From assembly GCA_963725185.1 (NCBI GenBank), contig CAVRXO010000003.1, positions 930,001-994,000 on the forward strand: 64,000 bases of DNA, given 5' to 3'. Source of the stretch: VAZQ01 sp963725185. Its GTDB lineage: Bacteria > Pseudomonadota > Alphaproteobacteria > Rhizobiales > Xanthobacteraceae. The first letter of the stretch is position 1; every line of letters begins with the position of its first letter. A program made the translations under genes and the position numbers. Shown here piece by piece: positions 35,440 to 45,583 of this stretch. The notes beneath the pieces were generated by a model. It did no database searches, was not told the origin of the DNA, and was given only the letters and a program-made list of their open reading frames with translations.

Positions 35440-36285
35440 TCAACGCTGAGTCTGCTTGAAGTACCGCAGGTCCGGCGGCGGCTGGTCCTTCTTGGTCGGC
35501 ATCAGGTAGCCGTCGGCGCTCAGCATATAGGCCTCCTTGCCGATCTCGAGATGGTTGTTGTTCTCGGAGCAGCTGACCTCGCGCCAGTAGGGTTGCGTTG
35601 CCGCCTCGCGCCGGTAGCTCTTGATCACCGTCCACGGACGGGTCAGCGCATGATCCATCACCGTGACCTGGTCGTGGAACACGTTGCGATCGGCCGCGTC
35701 GAGATAGATCCGCTCCTTCACGATGGTCTGGTTGTCCTCGTGCAGCGGGATGCCGCTGCTGTCGAAAGCGCGCGGACCCTTGAAGCCGCGGGTCTCGACC
35801 TCGAGCACGTTGTAGCGGCCGTTGCCGCCCTCATCGATCCATTGGCCGATCGAATAGCCGAGCAACGTCGGCTCGATCTCCGCCGGCCAACCGCGCCCGT
35901 CGGTGAAGATGCGACGATTGTCATGGATGTGCTGGATCAGGATGTGCGTGGTCTGCGGCGTGATCACCACCTCCATCTGGCCGTAGGCATTGGTGACCCG
36001 CGGCATGCCGGGCGAGATGCAGGTGAAGGTCGGCGTCGTGCCCTGCCCGCCGGCCGCCTGATCCGCCAAGTTGGCCTCGAAGATGGCCTGGTACTCCGGC
36101 GTCAGCGGCGCTTGCTGCCCGAGCCCCCAGGGCTTGTTGATGTCGAAGCGCATGGGGCCGCCGACCGGGCGCCACTGGCCCTTCAGGTCGGGATACTTGG
36201 TGTCATCGAACGCCCGCGCGTCGACCACCATCGCGCCCAGCGCCGACGCCAGCGCGATGACGCCGATCAGGCTCCGATCCAGCAT
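35440..36285 (-). CDS. secreted protein of the YPDLKGQW family, detached sixth copy
   Basis: A 281-residue paralogue of the five tandem genes at 9.2-13.7 kb, here alone. Start MLDRSLIGVIAL at 36285; signal peptide ends near VDARAFD. All family blocks are present: YPDLKGQW, EYQAIFEANLADQAAGG, CISPGMPRVTN, QMEVVITPQTTH, RRIFTDGRGWP, GYSIGQWIDEGGNGRYN, LEVETRGFKGPR, HDQVTVMDHALTRPW and VSCSENNNHLEIG, ending RYFKQTQR. The open frame extends upstream to 36633 without a credible start. Function unknown. Confidence 0.88.
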   Translation of the reverse strand: MLDRSLIGVIALASALGAMVVDARAFDDTKYPDLKGQWRPVGGPMRFDINKPWGLGQQAPLTPEYQAIFEANLADQAAGGQGTTPTFTCISPGMPRVTNAYGQMEVVITPQTTHILIQHIHDNRRIFTDGRGWPAEIEPTLLGYSIGQWIDEGGNGRYNVLEVETRGFKGPRAFDSSGIPLHEDNQTIVKERIYLDAADRNVFHDQVTVMDHALTRPWTVIKSYRREAATQPYWREVSCSENNNHLEIGKEAYMLSADGYLMPTKKDQPPPDLRYFKQTQR

Positions 36286-36748
36286 GTCCGTCCTCCCTTG
36301 ATGGCGATGGCGCCATTGGAGCGGCACCATGAACCCCGTGGCTGAGCAGCGATTCGTCCCGGATATGTTTTTGTTTTTTGTAGTAGGCCGCGCCTGGCGC
36401 ACCGTCGTGCAGTGGCAGCGGAAAATTATCACCTTGCCATGCCGGGGTCCAATGGATTGGCCGGCAGCGCAAACGGATGGCGCCGAAGAGACTCGCCGCA
36501 GAAGATGGATTGAACCCGCCGCCGGCCCGTCGGCTTGGCTTCCCGCCGATACCTGGAGGCCGCGCCGAGCCATCGCTGAGCGTAGAGACTCGGGGGGCCA
36601 TCCCGAACAACCGCCGACACGCGCAAAACCCACGAAGCAGGATGGACCGTGAATATCGGGTGCCTTATATAGTGCCGTCGCGCGCCCAACCGCGGCCGCC
36701 CGGCGGCCGACGGTATTTGGAGAAAAGCAAAGCTTTTCAATCCATTAC

Positions 36749-36822
36749 TGGGGGATAGTTCAACGGTAGAACTGCGGACTCTGACTCCGTCAATCTAGGT
36801 TCGAATCCTAGTCCCCCAGCCA
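36749..36822 (+). tRNA. tRNA-Gln (anticodon CTG)
   Basis: A 74-nt cloverleaf with encoded CCA. Acceptor stem TGGGGGA pairs with TCCCCCA, discriminator G. The anticodon stem GCGGA/TCCGT encloses CTCTGAC, giving CTG. The T arm carries GGTTCGAATCC. No integrated element abuts its 3' end. Confidence 0.95.
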
Positions 36823-37068
36823 GCTTTTCCGGTTCCAAAATTCCGCCGGTTAGGACGGCGCGCGTGCCCTCCGGGCATACCCACTGATTTCATTGAACAA
36901 ATTCGGGTTCGTTCTGGCCAAAATGGAGGTATTATTGTACCCGAGGTGCTGGGGTCGATCGGCTGCTCGGTTGCTCTCGAGGTGGCGCCTTTCGCCTTGA
37001 GCGTTCGAAACGATGTCCCGCATATCCCGCCATCGAGCGCGACTAAGCGGCAGGCACCTGCGCATGCT

Positions 37069-38502
37069 TCACGGCATTCCGCGCGGGTCCTCGATTCGAC
37101 CCTGGAACAGGATCGCGCCACTGGCATCATCGATGATCGCGAACAGGAACGGATGGTCGACATGGAAGACTTCCTGCGGCTCGGGCGGATGATACATGGC
37201 GGTAAGATCCACCGAGACAGCGGTGCTGGCTGCAGCTTCGGTGCCGTCCTCCGTTACATCGACGACGGCGCGGTGCACGATCGAGCCGATGGCGAGCGGC
37301 GCTTGCGACGGCGGTAGTCCCGTCATGCCGCTAAAATCCGCCCGCTTGAGATCGAATGCACGCGTCATTCCGGCTTCGCGAAAGGCCGTCGCCAGATCGG
37401 CCGTAAAGCTCGCCTTGAACCGTGGCAACGCCAGGTCGACCGGCTTGACCGCGTCGTGCGCCTGCAAGGCCGCCGCGAGTTGTGACCATTCGTCGGCCGC
37501 CAAGGCGCGGTTGACCGCATCAAGCCCCCCGATCTCGTTGGGCAGCACGATGATCATGCCGATCTGGCCGAGCGCGTAGGGCAGACGCAGGGCGCGGTAG
37601 AGCGGGCGTGCGACCAGCGCATAGCGGCCGCTCCGCCGCATCGTCGGCAGCGAAACCTTCTTCTGCGGCGACAGATTGAAGGCGGCATCGGCGGTGTCAC
37701 TCTTGCTGAACGCCTCTCCCCACCCGCCCTTGAAATAAACGGCGTTGAGAATGACGGCCGCGGCCGTGGGATCGAGCTGATCGAGAATCCGTTCTATCTT
37801 GCCTTCGGTCTTGTGCTTGACCCAGTTGTTAATGTCACCGAGGCCGGCCCCGCGAAAGAGTTCGGCGCCATAGCTGTGCTCGAGGAGCGCCGCATAGTCC
37901 GCGGCCACCTGATCACCACGCCGCGCCAGCATCAGGGCGTTGGCGACCACGAGCCGGTCGGCGCGCGGAGCGCTCCCCTTCGCCACGCAGAGATCGCCGA
38001 CGCGGACCGTCTGTGGCGGGCATGCGCCGGTCGCCGGCGCGGCAGCCTCGCAGTGGGCATCGCCAGGCGCCCGGTCAGCTTGCCTGCTCGGCCGCAGGCC
38101 TCGAGGGCATCGCGGCGCGGCCGCGCTCTGCTCGTAACGGCCGAGCGCCATCCGCAGCGCCCTGCTGGCGGCCTCCATGGCGGGACGATCGAGGCGCTGC
38201 TTGAGCACGTCCGCCATCTCCCGCTCGGTCTCCGCGCGCGCACCCGACAAGGCCATCGCCATGGCGGTGCCGATGGAAAGGGGAGAGATCACGATATTGC
38301 CGGACGCTGCGGAAAGCTCTCCGAATAAAGCTGATCCGCTGGCATTGTAGGCCGCGACGAGAGCGCGCTCACCGTCATCAGCGCGTTGCGCGGCGACCGC
38401 CAACTGCGTCGGCGCGCCGCTCGCCAGCAGGGCCAGCGCCAAACCGGTGAAGGTGCCCGTGAAAACAGAGCAGATCCGCGCGTTCATCAAGTGCACTCGC
38501 AT
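37069..38502 (-). CDS. secreted bacterial serpin (serine protease inhibitor)
   Basis: A 477-residue exported protein with a signal peptide (ALALLASGAPTQLAVAAQ) and a full serpin fold. Visible landmarks: NIVISPLSIGTAMAMALSGA (about 68), VANALMLAR, INNWVKHKTEGKIERIL, AVILNAVYFKGGWGEAF, DLALPRFKASF, and near the C-terminus the hinge EDGTEAAAST followed by AVSVDLTAMYHPP, then VDHPFLFAIIDDASGAILFQGRI. The all-small-residue hinge is that of inhibitory serpins; counting from P17 puts Thr-Ala at P1-P1'. A Cys-rich insertion (about 140-190) is unusual. The start could also be ATG at 38487. Confidence 0.9.
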   Translation of the reverse strand: MRVHLMNARICSVFTGTFTGLALALLASGAPTQLAVAAQRADDGERALVAAYNASGSALFGELSAASGNIVISPLSIGTAMAMALSGARAETEREMADVLKQRLDRPAMEAASRALRMALGRYEQSAAAPRCPRGLRPSRQADRAPGDAHCEAAAPATGACPPQTVRVGDLCVAKGSAPRADRLVVANALMLARRGDQVAADYAALLEHSYGAELFRGAGLGDINNWVKHKTEGKIERILDQLDPTAAAVILNAVYFKGGWGEAFSKSDTADAAFNLSPQKKVSLPTMRRSGRYALVARPLYRALRLPYALGQIGMIIVLPNEIGGLDAVNRALAADEWSQLAAALQAHDAVKPVDLALPRFKASFTADLATAFREAGMTRAFDLKRADFSGMTGLPPSQAPLAIGSIVHRAVVDVTEDGTEAAASTAVSVDLTAMYHPPEPQEVFHVDHPFLFAIIDDASGAILFQGRIEDPRGMP

Positions 38503-38875
38503 CCCTCGTGTCCGCCACAGAAGTGAACCGCTGACGCCGCCCATCGCGGGATTTGAGCTCGCGGCGGCGGTCAACGTCCCAAACAGACCACCCTCTCGGG
38601 CCGTCGATCGTGACCCGCCAGCGCGGCGAAATAGCGACAATCGCGCTCTTCGCCGGCCCAGAACTGCGATCTCGACTTGAGCTTTCCCGCGGTGTGACAC
38701 TCCCCACCCCCTTACCCGACAGGGATAGTTATGGTTCCGCTCGGAATGCTCGCAATCGCGGGTTTTCTCTGGAAGGGATGGCGTTCGACAACGACCGACG
38801 AGCGTGCAACGGGCCGATTGCCATCGGCCTCAGGGCGCGACCCGCTTGAATTCCGTCAGCCCTGATCTCTTGGAT
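38503..38875. other. 373-bp gap, no gene seen
   Basis: No supported gene. It lies upstream of the serpin gene, so the serpin promoter should be here; nothing diagnostic was seen. Confidence 0.4.
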
Positions 38876-39790
38876 TCACAACAACAAATATATCAAATAA
38901 AGAAGCAGCGCCAGGCTGCCAAACTTTATGATGTTATAGGCAAGATTGCTTCTTGGCCTGATCTCCTGCTTGACATAGGAGCGGACTGCATAAATCGGCT
39001 TATAGGCCAAAGAGAACCAAGATAGCTTACCTTTTTCGTCTGCGCCCGTTACCCTGGCAACCAAGACGTAGTTGAGCGCGTCCGCAAGGCGCTTGAAGGG
39101 GGCTCTCAGCTGCGTCTTCTCTACATCACAGAACAGTATCAGCCGAAGCTTGTCGGTCTGATTTACCGCGCTGTGCAGGTAGCTTTGGTCGAACAGCAAT
39201 TCTTCGCCGTCAAGCCATGGGTGCTCGACTCCATCAAGGGTCAAGGCGCACTTGGCGGAATTCGGCGTCAGCAAGCCCAAATGATATCGCAGCGATGAAG
39301 CAAGCGGATCATGATGGCGGCCGATTCGTGCGCCGGGCGGAAGTACCGTGAACAGCGCGGATCGAATAGCGGGAATTGAGTCCAGCACGGCGCAGGTCTT
39401 GGGGCACAGCTTCGCCGCGGCGCCCTCGCATTCCTTGGTAAACCATCTGAGACGATACGTCCGATAGCCGCCCTTCTCGAACGAGTTGAATCCGGGCTCA
39501 TCAACGGATGGGGGACGTTGAAAGACGCCGGTATCGAGCAGCGCCTTGGCCTCAGCGCGAATGAGCGGATAATTGTCCTTGATTTTATCGAGACCGGGAA
39601 CAGACTTGGGTTCCAAGACAGCCGTCTGCCGCCCAACGGTGGGGAACGTAAACAAGAAATTCAGCGGCGCAAACCAAAAGGTGTGATTGGAAAGATATTT
39701 GTGAAAAGGAAGCCTATCTCTGAAGCGCGAATACAGATAGGCAAAGGAACCGACATAACCGACGATCAGAACCGCGAATGGATAGTTCAT
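38876..39790 (-). CDS. aspartyl/asparaginyl beta-hydroxylase family protein (LpxO-like)
   Basis: A 304-residue membrane-anchored Fe(II)/2-oxoglutarate oxygenase. One N-terminal span (AVLIVGYVGSFAYLY) and one C-terminal span flank the catalytic domain (about 95-240). Motifs: GARIGRHHDPLASSLRYHLGL with the first iron His, and WLDGEELLFDQSYLHSAVN with the second His, followed by RLILFCDVEK. The LpxO branch hydroxylates the 2-position of lipid A acyl chains; the membrane anchoring fits that. ATG at 39790 follows GCGGGGGC. Exact substrate not proved. Confidence 0.83.
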   Translation of the reverse strand: MNYPFAVLIVGYVGSFAYLYSRFRDRLPFHKYLSNHTFWFAPLNFLFTFPTVGRQTAVLEPKSVPGLDKIKDNYPLIRAEAKALLDTGVFQRPPSVDEPGFNSFEKGGYRTYRLRWFTKECEGAAAKLCPKTCAVLDSIPAIRSALFTVLPPGARIGRHHDPLASSLRYHLGLLTPNSAKCALTLDGVEHPWLDGEELLFDQSYLHSAVNQTDKLRLILFCDVEKTQLRAPFKRLADALNYVLVARVTGADEKGKLSWFSLAYKPIYAVRSYVKQEIRPRSNLAYNIIKFGSLALLLYLIYLLL

Positions 39791-40198
39791 GATGTGCCCC
39801 CGCACAATTACTTGCCGGACGCGACGCCATTATCCGACATCCGAATGTTTTCGTTGATCTCATCGCCCGCGGGCTCCGGCGGACAAGCCGGATGCGACAT
39901 CTGCTGTAGCCCAAGGCGCCGTGACATCGGCCGGCAAGAGTTATCGGGGCGCGAATGCACTGCCCAAACAAATCAGAATGATCTTGTAGAATAAGACCTA
40001 GCATCCGCCCCTCTGACTTCTTAATATCGCAGTCCGTTGGCACGATCAACGGGCGCGATGCGGCATTGGGTCGCCGCAAGAACGGGTCGTGCGATCCGGG
40101 AAACGTCCATTCGGAAGATCCTCAAGCTTCGCGCTGCCAGCCGGGCTTCGTTCTGGATGGACGACGGAAGCCCCACAGCTCGGGGCATGGAGACCAAC
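39791..40198. other. 408-bp gap, no gene seen
   Basis: A divergent intergenic region between the hydroxylase and dioxygenase genes. No gene, terminator or clear repeat; both promoters should be here. Confidence 0.4.
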
Positions 40199-40802
40199 AT
40201 GATCGACGACAAGTTTGGCATCACGGCGGCAAATCCTCGTAACCGGAGCTTCCGCCGCCATCGGCCTGGTGCTGGCCGCCGACGACGGGCTTGCCCAAGC
40301 CCTGTCCCCGACGCCGGCCTGTCACGACGGCGAACCGCCGACGCGCCCCGAGATCGAGGGGCCGTTCTTCAAGCCGGCTTCGCCGCTGCGCGGCGATCTG
40401 CGCGAGCCCGGCATGGCGGGGCGGCCGGCCGAGCTTGCCGGCTATGTGCTCACGCGCTCATGCCGGCCGGTGGCGGGCGCTCTCATCGAGCTGTGGCATG
40501 CCGACGATCAGGGCGAATACGACAACAAGGGTTTCCGCCTGCGCGGCCACCTGTTCGCGGACGCCAAGGGCCACTACGCGTTCAAGACCATCGTGCCCGG
40601 CCTCTATCCCGGCCGCACCCGGCACTTTCACATCAAGGTCCAGGCCGCGGCCGAAAGCCCGGTGCTCACCACGCAGCTGTATTTTCCCGACGAGCCGCGC
40701 AACCTTGCGGACGATTTCTTTCATCCCGAGTTGGTGATGCAGGTGGCCGCGGTCGACGATGCCCTGCGGGCGCGGTTCGATGTGGTGCTGGCGATGCGGT
40801 AG
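40199..40802 (+). pseudogene. intradiol ring-cleavage dioxygenase, one-base frameshift
   Basis: ATG at 40199 with GGAGACC upstream gives MIDDKFG; after an extra base near 40222 the protein continues in the next frame as SRRQILVTGASAAIG, a twin-arginine-like signal. The catalytic part shows IEGPFFKPASPLRGDLREP, GYVLTRSCRPVAGALIELWHAD, GEYDNKGFRLRGH and PGLYPGRTRHFHIKV, holding the family's Tyr/His iron ligands. Corrected length 603 nt (200 residues). It cleaves catechol-type rings between the hydroxyls. A TTG at 40215 could start a leaderless version. Confidence 0.75.
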
Positions 40803-40817
40803 TCGCTCGCCTCTTTC

Positions 40818-40966
40818 GTAGGGCGGGTTAGCGGCCCAAGAGTTTGAAGTCGGATTCGGCGGTCATACCGCGTAACCCGCCAATGCGGCGCCGCGGAATG
40901 GCGGGTTACGCGCCACCCCACGCTGATGTTTGTGGGACGGCCCCAACTGGCGCTAACCCGCCCTAA
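40818..40966. repeat. dispersed palindromic element (GTAGGGCGGGTTAGCG)
   Basis: An imperfect inverted repeat with arms GTAGGGCGGGTTAGCG and CGCTAACCCGCCCTA and further GCGGGTTACGCG pairs inside. Non-coding. The whole gap 40803-41114 holds only this and a terminator. Confidence 0.6.
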
Positions 40967-41017
40967 GACTGGTCTATATCGGCGGATCTTCACCGGCTAC
41001 GGTGAGGGCGGCCACAT

Positions 41018-41053
41018 GAAAAAATCCGCTCCCGAATGTGTCGGGGGCGGATT
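41018..41053 (-). terminator. rho-independent terminator of the Vgb-like gene
   Basis: On the minus strand AATCCGCCCCCGA, loop, TCGGGAGCGGATT followed by TTTTC. It lies 62 nt past the stop at 41115. Confidence 0.8.
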
Positions 41054-41114
41054 GATCTTCAAGCTCGGATCGTGGCGCCGGGAGCGAGAACCGCTCCCGG
41101 CCGCAGCATCCCTG

Positions 41115-42774
41115 CTACTGGAGAACCTCCACGAAGCCGACGCGGCCGGGGGTGTTCCCGCTGAAGAAGATGCGGTTCGAATTGGTCGGATCGATATCCA
41201 GCCGGCGCGGATCGCTTTCCGCCTCCGGCAGCGGGAACTCGACCCATTCCTGCGTCTTGGGATCGAAGCGGGCGATCTTGTCGACCTGATGCTCGCTCAC
41301 CCAGATGTAGTTGTTCTTCTTGTCAACGACGACCGAATAGTTGCCGCCGGTCTTCGAGGGCGGCGTGTAGACGGTCATCTCCTTGGTCTTGTAATCGATC
41401 TTCATCAGCTTGCCGGCATCCCACAGCGCCACCCACACGTCGCCGTTGGCATCGGTGTTCATGCGGCGCGGGAAGGCATGGCCGCCCACGTCCGGAATGT
41501 TGAACTCTTCGACCTTGCCGGTGGCGGGATCGACGCGCGCCATCTTGTCGATCTCGTCCTCGGCCCACCACACCGAGCCGTCACCGGCGACGGTCAGGCC
41601 ATAAGCGCCCGGAGCCGGGCTGCCGGGCTTGGCGCTCGGCGATTGATAGGCCTTGAACTGCACCGACTGCGGATCGAGCATCCGCACCTCCTTGTTGGCG
41701 CCGGTGGCCCAGATCGTGCCATTGGGATGCAGCGCCATGCTGTTGCCGCCGGCGCCGCCCTTCATGTCGCGCGGCCAGGCATAGGCGACGAACTTCTCGG
41801 TCTTGGTGTCGAAGCTCAGCCAGCGATTGTTGGGGCCATCGGGCACCCACATGATGCCGTGCGCGTCGATCTGCGGATTGCCGAGGCTCTGGCGGTCTTC
41901 CGCCGCCGGACCGGGCGGCGTCCTGAACTCGACGAATTCGAGCGTGCGCGGATCGAAGCGGCCGACGCGGCCGGCGCGCTCGCCGACCCAGGCATTGCCC
42001 TGGGGATCGGCCGCCACGTCATGCGGCTCGGCGAAGTGATCGGCGAGATCGTAGGTCACCGCGCGGTATTTCAGCGCCTTGCCCTGCAACAGGTCGGTCG
42101 GCAGGCGGCTGTTGGGATCGTAGGGCTGCACCGGTTTGAAATTGGAGGACAGGTAGGCCACGATCTTCTTGGTGTCCGCGTCGCTGACGACCGGCATGTT
42201 CGCGGCCGCCATGCGGGTGCGCATGCGGGCGACGATGTGGTTCCAGTTGTCCTCGTCGGAACGCTTGACCATGATGCGCTGGACGTCATGGCAGGGCGTG
42301 CAGCTCTGGGCGACCAGCATCTTGTTCTCGCCGGCCGGCAGATCGTTGAAGTCCGTGGAGGTCTTGTCGGCAAGCGCCTCCGGAATGCGCTGCGGCCAGG
42401 CCGGCGGCAGCAACGGGCCGCGCGCGGCGGTCAAGCGCCACATCGGCCTTCGCGCTTGCGTTCGTGGTCACGCTGACGGGAGCGGAAACGGCGCTCTGGA
42501 AATTGCCGCCGACGCCCTGCACCGTGTATTGACCGACCGGCAGATCCTTGGCCTCGAAGCGGCCCTGCTCCTGGCTCGGAACCATGAAGGTCAATCGCCG
42601 CTCCGCATTCTTGAGCTTCACCATGGCGCCGGCGACAGGCTTGCCGGAGGCGTCGTTGACGACGCCTTGCAGCGAGCCTCTGTCATCCGCCGCCCAGGCG
42701 GACTGGGTGGCGATCAAGGCGATCCCCGCCGCAACCCCGAGAGTCAGATTTCGAGTGACGTTCCTAAGTGACAT
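41115..42774 (-). pseudogene. secreted cytochrome/Vgb-like propeller protein, one-base frameshift
   Basis: Starts MSLRNVTRNLTLG with a signal peptide (QSAWAAD). A carboxypeptidase-regulatory-like beta-sandwich (about 30-110: GSLQGVVNDASGKPVAGAMV) is followed by a cytochrome-c-like segment with CTPCH (about 160) and then a six-bladed virginiamycin-B-lyase-like propeller (repeated FDPRTLEFVEF, DPQGNAWV, IMWVPDGPNNR blocks). One extra base near 42438 (GCGCTTGACC) splits the frame. Corrected length 1,659 nt (552 residues). Likely a periplasmic redox or lyase protein; substrate unknown. Confidence 0.8.
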
Positions 42775-42953
42775 GGGTTCTCTCTCCTTGTGCTCCTATC
42801 GAGGCCTCCCCCGTTCTCCGGGGTGAGGTATCGCGGCGACGGCGAGCCGGAAAAGCTTTGCAATGCAGAGTGCCGCCTCGACAGGTGGCGGCATCCTAGA
42901 GCATTTTCGAGAATCCGTCATCCGGTATTCGGATCGAACGACAAGGCAGCATC

Positions 42954-43021
42954 GTAGGGCGCAATCGCTTTATTGCGCCATCAGGATCGCCAAGCGGCGC
43001 AATAAAGCGATTGCGCCCTAC
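42954..43021. repeat. dispersed inverted repeat (GTAGGGCGCAATCGCTTTAT)
   Basis: Perfect arms of 28 bp around a short centre. The same element with a longer centre is at 62493-62587. Its edge supplies the TAG stop of the GMC gene at 43018-43020. Confidence 0.8.
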
Positions 43022-44741
43022 ACCAGCGGGCCGGGATTCTTCCGGTAGCGATTGACGATCGCGTCGGCGGTCATATAGGCGAGCGCCTGGATCGTCAGCG
43101 TCGGGTTGAAGCCCGCTCCCATGGTCGGGAAGGTCGAGCTGCCGACGACGAACAGATTGGGAATGTCCCAGCTCTGGCCGTAGCGGTTCACCACCGAGGT
43201 CTTGGGATCGCTGCCCATGCGGGTGCCGCCTTCGTGGTGGGCGCCCGGCGCGCCGGGGCCGGTGGGCGCACGCCACACCTTGCTGGCTCCGATCGCGCGC
43301 GCGATCTCCTCCAGCTTGCCGAACAGGAACTCGATGCGCGCCCGCTCGTTGGGCCGCCGCCAATCATAGGTCATGCGCGGCGCCGGCAGGCCCCAGGCAT
43401 CGCGCACATCGGGATCGAGATCGATGGTCTGGTCGGCATAGGGCAGGTTCTCGGTCTGCGCGGTTATTCCCACATAGCGGGTGAAGCTACTTGGCGAAGA
43501 AGTCGCGGTAGGCGGCGCCCCAGCGCGGCGTGCCGGGCGGCGGCGGCATGTTCAAGGCAGTGCCGATCGGGCCGGCCTCGAGCGCGGCGGGAACGACCGA
43601 GATCTGCGCGCCGCGGATGAAGCCCAAGCCGCCGTGGTCGAAATTGTCGGCGTTGAAATCGTCGAGACTGTGCCTCTGCGCGCTCGGACCCATGAAGATG
43701 TTGACGTGGCGGTCGTCGTAGGCGGCGAACACCCGCGCCCCGATATGGGCCATGATGTGCTTGCCCAGCTGCCCGCTCGAATTGGCAAGACCGTTGGGGA
43801 ATTTGTCGGTCTTGGAGAGCAGCAGCAGGCGGGTATTGTCGTAGATGAAGGGCGCCAGGATGACGAGTTCCGCCTCGATCGTATTGTCGGAGCCGATCGG
43901 GCCCGTAATACGACACGCCGGTGACGCGTCCGCTATTGTCGCTGTTGACGCGGTAGCACATGGCGCCGGTGACGAGCTTGAAATTGCCGGTGGCGTCGGC
44001 CTCCGGCAGCTTGGTGACCAGGATGCTCGATTTCGCCCCGATGAAGCAGCCGAACGACTGGCAGTAGCTGCAATAGGAGCAGGCCGGCCGCCCCTGATAG
44101 GTCTGCGAGAGGATGGCGCGCGGCGACGAGAAGGGTGATAGCCGAGCTTCTCGGCGCCGGCTGCGAAGATCTCGCCGGCCTGGTCCACCTGCAGCGGCGG
44201 CAGCGGATATTCACGCTGGCGCGGCGCCTCGAACGGATTGCCGCCGTCGATCTTCTGGCCCTGCAGATTGCCGGCCTTGCCGGAAACGCCGAGCTCGTAT
44301 TCGGCGCGGTCGTAGAACGGCTCGAGATCCGCGTAGCTCAGCGGCCAGTCGGTGAACGAGGAATCCGCGGGGACGGCGGCTGCCCCGTAGCGCTCGATGG
44401 TTTGCGAGCGGGCGCGGAAATCGTCCTCGTGCAGGCGCCATGACAGCGCGCCATAATGCACGGTGCCGCCGCCCGCCTGGTTGCCGTTGTTCTGCGACGC
44501 GACCGGCCGTGCGCGCGTGTTGGCATTGGGCCGCCAGGTCACCGGCTGACGCTTGGGATCGGGCCGCAGATCCTGGCGCTGGAAATAGCGCAGCTCGTCG
44601 AGCTGGAAGTCCGCGGTCTTGAGCCGCGGGCCGCGCTCGAGCCCGATCACCTTCATGCCGGCCTTGCCGAGCTCGGCCGCGATGATGCCGCCCACGGCGC
44701 CGACGCCCGACGATGACCACATCCGTCTTTTCGGTCGCCAT
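43018..44741 (-). pseudogene. GMC-family FAD oxidoreductase, four frameshifts
   Basis: ATG at 44741, four nt after the upstream subunit's stop. Blocks in order: DVVIVG(V)GAVGGIIAAELGKAG (FAD-binding), YFQRQDLRPDPKRQPV, GGGTVHYGALSWRLHEDDF, LVILAPFIYDNTRLLLLS, GGLGFIRGAQI, YDWRRPNERAR, HHEGGTRMGSDPKTSVV and NLFVVGSSTFPTMGAGFNPTLTIQALAYMTAD (C-terminal GMC). Inferred breaks: extra bases near 44700, 43905 and 43490, one missing base near 44137. Corrected length 1,722 nt (573 residues). The large subunit of a gluconate-2-dehydrogenase-like membrane complex. Confidence 0.85.
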
Positions 44742-44744
44742 GGC

Positions 44745-45457
44745 TCAAATCCTCTTCGACTGGGCCTTGGCCTGCGCCTGCAGGCCGATGCATGGGCGCG
44801 CGCGTGAACGCATCCTTGCTCTGCATGTCGGCCGTGGTGAATACCGGTTGCGCGCCCGGAAAGCCGACCAGGCGCCAGCCGGCGAAGTCCTTGTTGCCGC
44901 CATAGACCGGGTCGGCGAACATGCCTTCCATCGTGTGCGTGCGCAGCGTGTTGAAGAAGGCCTGCGCGGTCGGATAGCTGAAGCCGCCGGCCTTGCCCTC
45001 CTCGAGCGCCGTGATCACCTCGTCCTGGCTCGCCGCATCGAGCCGCGCAAAGGAGTGCCTTATGGGCCTGCGGCAATAAGGCATCGAGCTGGGCGAGCCC
45101 GCGGCGGTAGAAGTCCTGCTGGTCCGCATATGCGCCCGCGAGCGCCAGATCGATGTAGTTGAGCACGTCGGCGTCGCGCGCGCCCGGCATGCCGGGGGCG
45201 CCCGGCATCAGCCGCTCGGTGAAGGCCGCGATGGTTGCGGCGTCCTCGTCGTTGAAGAATGCGCCATGCCCCTCCCCGCTCGTGTGCATATGCGCGGGCG
45301 CCTCGGCCGTCTCGGCGGCCGCGGTCTTGTGCTCGTGCGGTTGCCGCTCATGCGGCTTGGCCAACGCCTGCGGAACGAGTCCGGTGCCCGCAATGGCGCC
45401 CGCCCCTACGGCAGCGCCCTTGAGAAACGCACGCCGTGCTTCATCGTGCTTGCTCAT
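44745..45457 (-). pseudogene. gluconate 2-dehydrogenase subunit 3-like protein, two frameshifts
   Basis: Starts MSKHDEARRAFLKGAAVGAG, a twin-arginine-type signal (ARRAFLKG) used to export folded complexes. The mature part reads FFNDEDAATIAAFTERLMPG, DVLNYIDLALAGAYADQQDFYRRGL, then after an extra base near 45062 SFARLDAASQDEVITALEEG, FFNTLRTHTMEGMFADPVYGGNKDFAGWRLVGFPG. A second extra base near 44787 shifts the last 15 residues. Corrected length 711 nt (236 residues). It would escort and pair with the GMC flavoprotein encoded next. Confidence 0.83.
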
Positions 45458-45583
45458 GCGGATTTCCTCCTTATGGCCTTTTGGATTGCTTGATCGTCTT
45501 TACCGGCCGCACCCACGGGCGGCAGATCCTGCAAGCGAGGATGCCTCTTTCAGCCTCTGGGGGCAAGACAGCAACGGGCGGAT

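Noticed and set aside
36749..37068. Integration site at tRNA-Gln
   Set aside because: No repeat of the tRNA 3' end and no integrase gene were seen in the window.
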